Assembly: GCA_029059925.1 (NCBI GenBank)
Contig: JAIDVA010000042.1
Coordinates: 1 to 9,863, forward strand
From: Eubacterium sp.
GTDB taxonomy: Bacteria; Bacillota; Clostridia; Oscillospirales; Acutalibacteraceae
Direction of reading: 5' to 3'
DNA length: 9,863 bases
Numbering within the stretch: the stretch's first letter is position 1; each line of letters opens with the position of its first letter. This document shows, piece by piece, positions 1 through 6,300 of the stretch. A model generated the notes under the pieces. It ran no database searches and was not told the origin of the DNA. It saw only the letters and a list, made by a program, of their open reading frames with translations. Position numbers and translations under genes: made by a program.

Positions 1-43
1 CCGAGCCTTATCGTCGGCAGCGTCAGTTGTGTATCAGAGACAT
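1..43 (+). other. Synthetic tagmentation adapter plus barcode (non-genomic)
   Basis: Positions 11-24 match the 14-base read-1 linker of the Nextera transposase adapter exactly. Positions 25-43 match the 19-bp Tn5 mosaic end with three mismatches, at 27, 35 and 43. Positions 1-10 look like a custom barcode, because their reverse complement reappears at the other end of the window with small differences. This is library sequence left on the contig. The last adapter base (T43, canonically G) creates an in-frame TAA at 43-45 that falsely appears to close the upstream reading frame. Confidence 0.96.
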
Positions 44-249
44 AATATAGAAAGCTTTCTATTATAAAAGAAGGCGGTGTGTCTGCTCCTCAGTTTACAG
101 ATGAGGCAGATAGTGTTAACAGCGCAACAGTAACAACGCTTAATCTTTATCTTGAAGCAGATGCAGTACAGTTTAACCGTTTTGAAACCTTCTGGAATAT
201 TACCGAAATTCCGGAGCAAACAAATATTCCTGATGAAATAACAGACTAA
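44..249 (+). CDS. 3' end of an unrecognised protein gene, truncated by the insert boundary; possible TasA/CalY-like protein
   Basis: The frame is open from the first genomic base to TAA at 247-249 and gives 67 complete codons from position 46. The visible tail is acidic and rich in Thr, Asn and Glu. It contains ...TVTTLNLYLEADAVQFNRF... and ends ...IPDEITD, with no membrane segment, no LPXTG- or NPXTX-type sorting motif and no Cys. It ends 23 nt before the next start codon, so it is probably co-transcribed with the giant secreted protein. The hydrophobic alternation followed by an AxAVQ motif and an aromatic/Asn segment faintly resembles the C-termini of TasA/CalY-like proteins with SipW-dependent signal peptides, which form matrix fibres in Bacillus. 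That is recalled family knowledge applied to a short fragment and is only a hypothesis. The N-terminus, and therefore any signal peptide, lies outside the window. Confidence 0.7.
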
Positions 250-256
250 TCCAGCA

Positions 257-264
257 AGTGAGGA
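257..264 (+). promoter_or_regulatory. Ribosome binding site that sets the start of the giant gene at ATG 273
   Basis: AGTGAGGA carries a GAGGA core at 260-264, with 8 nt between it and ATG 273. This is standard Gram-positive spacing. The possible GTG start at 258 lies inside this Shine-Dalgarno and has no good ribosome site of its own, so ATG 273 is preferred. A further in-frame ATG at 303 has only a weak purine stretch upstream. Confidence 0.75.
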
Positions 265-272
265 ATTTAACT

Positions 273-374
273 ATGATTAAACATAATCAAAGAAAAGTGA
301 ATATGCGTATAATCAGTATTTTTCTTGCATTTATAATATTTTTGGAAATGATTCCGGCAAATGTAGTTTTTGCA
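273..374 (+). other. Sec signal peptide of the giant protein
   Basis: Residues 1-12 form a basic n-region (MIKHNQRKVNMR). Residues 13-27 form a hydrophobic core, and residues 28-34 give a c-region with VFA as a type I signal peptidase site before Asn35. One Glu (residue 25) sits near the end of the core, which is slightly unusual. There is no lipobox Cys, so the protein is not a lipoprotein. It also lacks the YSIRK/GS-type motif. Confidence 0.85.
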
Positions 375-3300
375 AACGACACAAGCAGCGGCAGTGTATC
401 CGATAGTCAGCAAACAGAGGATATAATCAGCGATGCAAGAGAAAAAGCTGAAAACGAAGTTTATGATGCTTTAAGCAGTGCAGGCCTTGAAAAAATCCCA
501 ACCCTTGAGGAATACTATGCCCAAAACGGTGCACCAAAAATTATCTCTTTAACCGAATTTATAGCGGATGTTGGTGTTTATTCATCGTTTAATGCTTCTA
601 CGGCCGGTAAATATAATGATTACAAAATCCGAATAGATACAGCTGATGAGCTTTATCAGTGGAGCCAGAATTGTAACAGCATTATTGCCCAGGAAAAGAA
701 TTTTTATCTTTCTGCAAACTTTATTTTGGGCAATAATATTGAGTATAAAGGCGGCAGCTATTCAGACGATGATAATATGTCATATTATCGTCCTGTAGGT
801 TCTGAATCAGCACCTTTTAATGGTACATTCGACGGACAGGGCTTTGAAATTCGAATGCTTGCCTTTGATACATACAATACTCCTGACGCTCCATATGGCT
901 ACGGCCTGTTTGGTGTTATAGGTGAAAGTGCAACTGTTCAGAATCTTGGCTTAAATGGCGTTTCTGATATGACTGTAGACGGTCATGCTCCTATTGCAGT
1001 AAGACTTGGTATGATTGCTGTTATAAATAAAGGCACAATCAACAAGGTTTATTGCGATTTAACTGAATTTAATGGTGCTGAATATACTGCTAACTGTGGC
1101 TTTGCAGGTATTGCATATGAAAATCAGGGCACTATTTCTGATGTTTATTATGCAGGTGCAGATAATGCCGAGAGCGAGGAAAGTGCTTTTCTTCACGACC
1201 CTGTTTGCGCCCAAAACAGCGGAGTAATTCAGAATGCATACTATGATAAAACAGTGTATACACAGGATATAACAGGTGTTTCATCTGATGAAGCTTCACC
1301 GGTTACTGCGTTAAGCACTGTTGAATTAAAAACTCTTGGTCAGAATAATACCGATGATGATATTGAATTTGCTAATGATACTACTGAGTTTTATCATTGG
1401 CATATTGTGCGTAAAGCACTTTCTTCTGATACTATAGCTAATATAACTTCGACAGCCAATATCAATAAAAATTTCGTATATCCTAAATTATATGGATTTA
1501 CTTCAGAGTTAAGGCAATATAGTTTTAGTTATTCATCAACACCGAATAATGAGATGGAGCTTTCAACTCCTGCAGATTTGGTTTATTTACCTGCATCGCC
1601 TGAATATTTAGTATCTAATAATTATTGGCGTTTTGTATTTCGTTTAACTGATAATATCGATATGAGCTATGTTGCAGACAGTGCATATACTCCGTCAGCT
1701 GACTACTTTCATGGTCATATTACAGGTAAGACCGATGATGCATCGCAGTATAACAATAGCTATTCAATTATAAATCTTTGTATCAATAAGCCTGCAGTTT
1801 ACGTTTCAGGCGGAATTAAGTACTATTATTATGGGTTAATAGGACGTAGTAACCCAACAAGGGTGCCTGATTCTGATATCGTGGGTCAGAATGTCGGCCC
1901 GATTTCAGATATTAATTTTATCGGCGGCGGAATTACAACCGGCGACTATGATTTCTCAGACGGATTTTCTTCCGGTACGTTCCAGCTTTATATGGGCATG
2001 GCATGTGCCTTTATAGCCAGCGCTGGTTCTGTTGTTAATATCAGTTCAACAGCAGATGTAACATATTCTGATGAATCTCTTACAATCAAAGCAAAAATCG
2101 GCGGCATTTTTGGACATGTTTTTTGCGAGCGGCTTGAAAATATTGTGAATTACGGGAACGTTTATGGCGGCACACATGAGTATGTAGACGGATATAACGG
2201 AAACGCCAGCACGTTAGGTGGTGTTGCAGGATATGGTACGGTATCTGGTAATCAACCAAATACTGCGCGCTATCATATGAAAAATGTTGTTAATTACGGC
2301 TCTGTTGCAGGCATAGGCGTTTACGGCAGCTTAAGCACTGACCCTGAGCGTATGCAGGCAGACCATACAGATAATAATTCAACAAAATATGTCAATCGTG
2401 CCAGATACTATTATACCGGCGGTGTTATAGGTTATAGTGAAACTAATATTTGTATTGATATGATTGCGAATTTTGGTGAAGTGTTTGATGTGCCTTCTGT
2501 AAAAAAAGAAGTGCCGGTTTATGATAATCAAAATAATCAAACGGGCACCGAAATGCGCTATATCGGTATTGTGCCTGACGAGGATTCCTATATACTTAAT
2601 TATGAACCCAGATTAGGCGGAATAACCGGATATGTTTTGGGTTCCGGAGAAAATAATTCTGAAACGTATTACGGTTTTGACAATGCAACAGCAAAATTTG
2701 TTGATGACACAGGCTTTTATTATCGTTGTTATAATTTCGGCGGCATAACAGCCGCTGAATCAAGATGTGGTTACATTGGCGGTGTGAGGGCATTCGACCA
2801 AACTTATTTTTCTGTTATTAATAATAATAATTTCGGAGATATTACCTGCTATTCTTTAAATTATGTTCGTGGAGTAGGCAAAGAATATACCCGTTCCACC
2901 GGTAAGATGTATGATTCTGCAAACTATGGCAATATTTATGTAGATAACAGCAGCCGTTCCGGCAGACAGACTCATTTTACCAACTTCAAATCATATAATC
3001 TTTATGGTGTTGCTCCCGGATATGCGGTTAGGTGCAGCAATTACGGTAAAATTACATATAGCTATGGCGGTTATATTCCGTGGTCATACCATGTTACAAC
3101 GATGAATGCAGCTGTATATGCTGATATTGTATTTTCAGGTGTTTCAGGCGTGTGTAATTCCTGCAGCAATTATGGCGACATTAATGTGAATACCTTTGAT
3201 AAATGGACCGGTGAATATTCCTATGTTGATATGACAGCCGATCATTTCCTGAAATCAGCAAATGGGCAGGAGCTTTACACCTCATATACATCGGCACATT

Positions 3301-6300
3301 CTAATCAAAGATTCAGATCTCTTTATGTTTCGGGTGTTGCCGGTCAAAGTAGCGCTTCGAATTGTGTGAATTACGGCAATATTACTGTAACAGGTACACC
3401 TGAAGACTATGATAAACTTGCTAAAACCTATGACGAGCTTGTTGAAAAGCTTGGCTTCAGCCCCAATGCCGAAAGAAGACAGCAGCATCAGGGTGCAGCA
3501 TCAGGCGTTATAAATGGTTGGGAAACTCGTACTGTTAATGGTGTTTCGATTGCCGGAACTGGTCTTGATTCAGATAGAACTGTTCGTAATGCACAGAGAC
3601 TTTTCAGCGAATGTTTTGTTGGTGCTATAAGTACTACTTCCAATGCAACGTATACCATGAGCAATTGTGTGAATTTGGGTGATATCACTATTACGGATTT
3701 TGCAAACTCTAATGCCGCTTTCGGAATTTCATATTGTGGTAGAATATCAAATAGTGTTAATAAAGGCAACCTCACTGTTACCGCAAATTCGTCAAGCACT
3801 GTCACGGTAGCCGGAATTGTACGATATTCAGATTATGTAAGCAATTGTATGAATACCGGTAATCTGACTGCAAACAGCCTTGATTGTGCTGCTTATGTTA
3901 CCGGAATAGTTTATGAATTATCATCTACTGTATGGAATATTTCAAATTGTATTAACCTTGGCGATATTACGGTAAACAGAGTGGGTGAGCAAAGACATAG
4001 AATAGGGGCTGTAAATACATATGTATCAGGTGTTTTAAGATATCTGCATACTGCAATGGGCGGCTCCATTTATGGCTGTTCCAATTACGGCGATATTAAT
4101 ATTAAATATGATGCTAAGCGATATATTTCAGATGATCTGGATAGAACCTGTGACACAGCCCGTCTTGAATTTTATGATGAGACAAACAGTACAACGTATT
4201 TATATGACAGAGCCAATGATGACGTATCAGCAGGCGGTGTAATTGGTTCCGGGTCCAATGTGCAGGGTACAAGTGCACATACTTGTAATGTTAACAGCTG
4301 TATAAATCAGGGCGATATTTCTATTGATTGCAGGCAGATGTATGCTACATCTTCGGTTTATGCAGGCGGAGTTGTAGGCTATTATGATGGTGCTGCTGAT
4401 AATAGCTTCGGCGGAGTTGTCAATGTTTTTTCAAACCTTGTTAATCACGGAGATGTAACAATATATACAGAGTCGGAGCCTTATAATAACAACACCGCTG
4501 CAAATTATAGGTTAGGCGGAATTTTTGGTCATCTTATCAGTGCACATCCCGCGGTCGGTAAGCCTGCAGTTCGTTTTGTTGTTGAAAATCTTTTGAATAC
4601 CGGCTCTCTGAACGGTACAGCAAAAAAAGCAGACGGCAGTGATGTCCTATATCGTTTGTATATCGGTGCCATGGCAGGAATTTTAAGGTATGGTCAATAT
4701 AACCGTGAAAGTAATCTTACAATTAAAAATGTTTTAAACTATTCCGACAATGCTTTGATTGGTTATAAACAAGATTTTACGCAATGGTACCTTCAGTCTT
4801 ATGAAAACGGAAACGGCGTTACTTTGTCCGGCGGAAATAAAACTTATTCTAACCGTATTACGCTTGAAAATCTTTATTCTGCTTCCACCGAACACGAAAT
4901 AATAAAAATCGGTGCTGTAAATATGAAGGACGAAAACGGCGCTGCTGTTCCGCAAAGATTGTATTCAGTCGGCGTTCTGACAACAGAAGCGGAGAAGAAC
5001 GGCGAAAAGGTTACAACCGATGATGACGATTTGCGCACATATAAATATATTTATCCTGTTGCCGATGAAAATGGCGATGAAGCAGAATCTGCCTTTTTTA
5101 CCATGGGCTCTGCAGATTCCGATACAGGTGTAATATGTGCGCTCGGCTATCTTGATTACGGTGCTCTTTCAACTGCTTACAGAGAAAAATACAGTAATCT
5201 CAACGGCGGAAGCTATGATACCTCAGAGCCTGAAGAGCCGGAGGATCCGGAAAGCCCCGAATATGAAGCATATCAAAAATGGTTTAAGCAGCTCGGCGGT
5301 TTTGTTTTGACATCTGCAAAGCCGGGAGAATTGGGCAACGATTATTTCCCGAATCAGTTTGTTCCATCCAATGTTAAACCCAATAGCACGGCAGATATAT
5401 GGTATACAGACGATATACACACAGCTCTTAATACATATTGTGCACAGATTGATTTGCTTGATTTGAATGATATTCTGCAGTTTGTTGTTACAAACGGCAC
5501 AACCTCTACAATATCAAAGCGTCATGAAAAAAACGAAACGGAAAATACCATTTACGTTTATGTTCAGAACGAGATAGCTGAGGATGATTTATCTGTTCTT
5601 TCCTACCAGATTTCAAGCGGTGCAAGTGTTGTTTTTTACCGCGACGCTTCTCATACAAATGAAATCGAGGATATTTATAACGAAACAATAGTTATGAACA
5701 GGGAAGAGGATGCAGAAGGCAATACACAGTATGATTATCAGCTTTATGCACGTGTAACGGCACAGAATGGCGATGTGGCAGATTGGGTAATCAGGCTTCA
5801 GAGCACTTCGGCAGAGCCGAGCATATCACTTACCTCTGCGATTATTACTAATTCAGGAGCAGGAAACAATTCTACTGTCAGAACGTATTATCCAAGTATA
5901 TCTGATGAGGCATTGCAGAGCAAAAACCTTTGGGATTATCCTGCTTATTGGTCTACGCCTTTGATGAATTTGAATATTGAAACCAAGAATATTGAGGATG
6001 GTTATAATTTATATAATCATATGACAGCATATTATTATATACAGAATGCTTATGGAATTACCGATGCAGGCTTCAATAACGGACTTGGCAAAAGCACTTG
6101 TCTTGCAGATTTGCTTGAAAAGGATTCAGCCTACACAATGGATGAAAACGGCGATATCCGTTATAATAATGAAATTGTTGCAGAACTGATTTATAACGGA
6201 AGGGACTATAAATTAGTCCCTGAAACTGAAGAATCCTTTGCATTGAAGGCAGAAAAATACAGCTGTGTTAAATCAGAAGATGCCCCTGATGATTATTACC

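Noticed and set aside
34..219. 61-aa reading frame on the minus strand
   Set aside because: It overlaps the adapter and lies antisense to the partial coding region. It has no ribosome site and no recognisable protein features.
3488..3805. 105-aa minus-strand frame inside the giant gene, with shorter ones elsewhere in it
   Set aside because: These are antisense shadows of a long, clearly coding frame with consistent repeat motifs. None shows a ribosome site or a known family.
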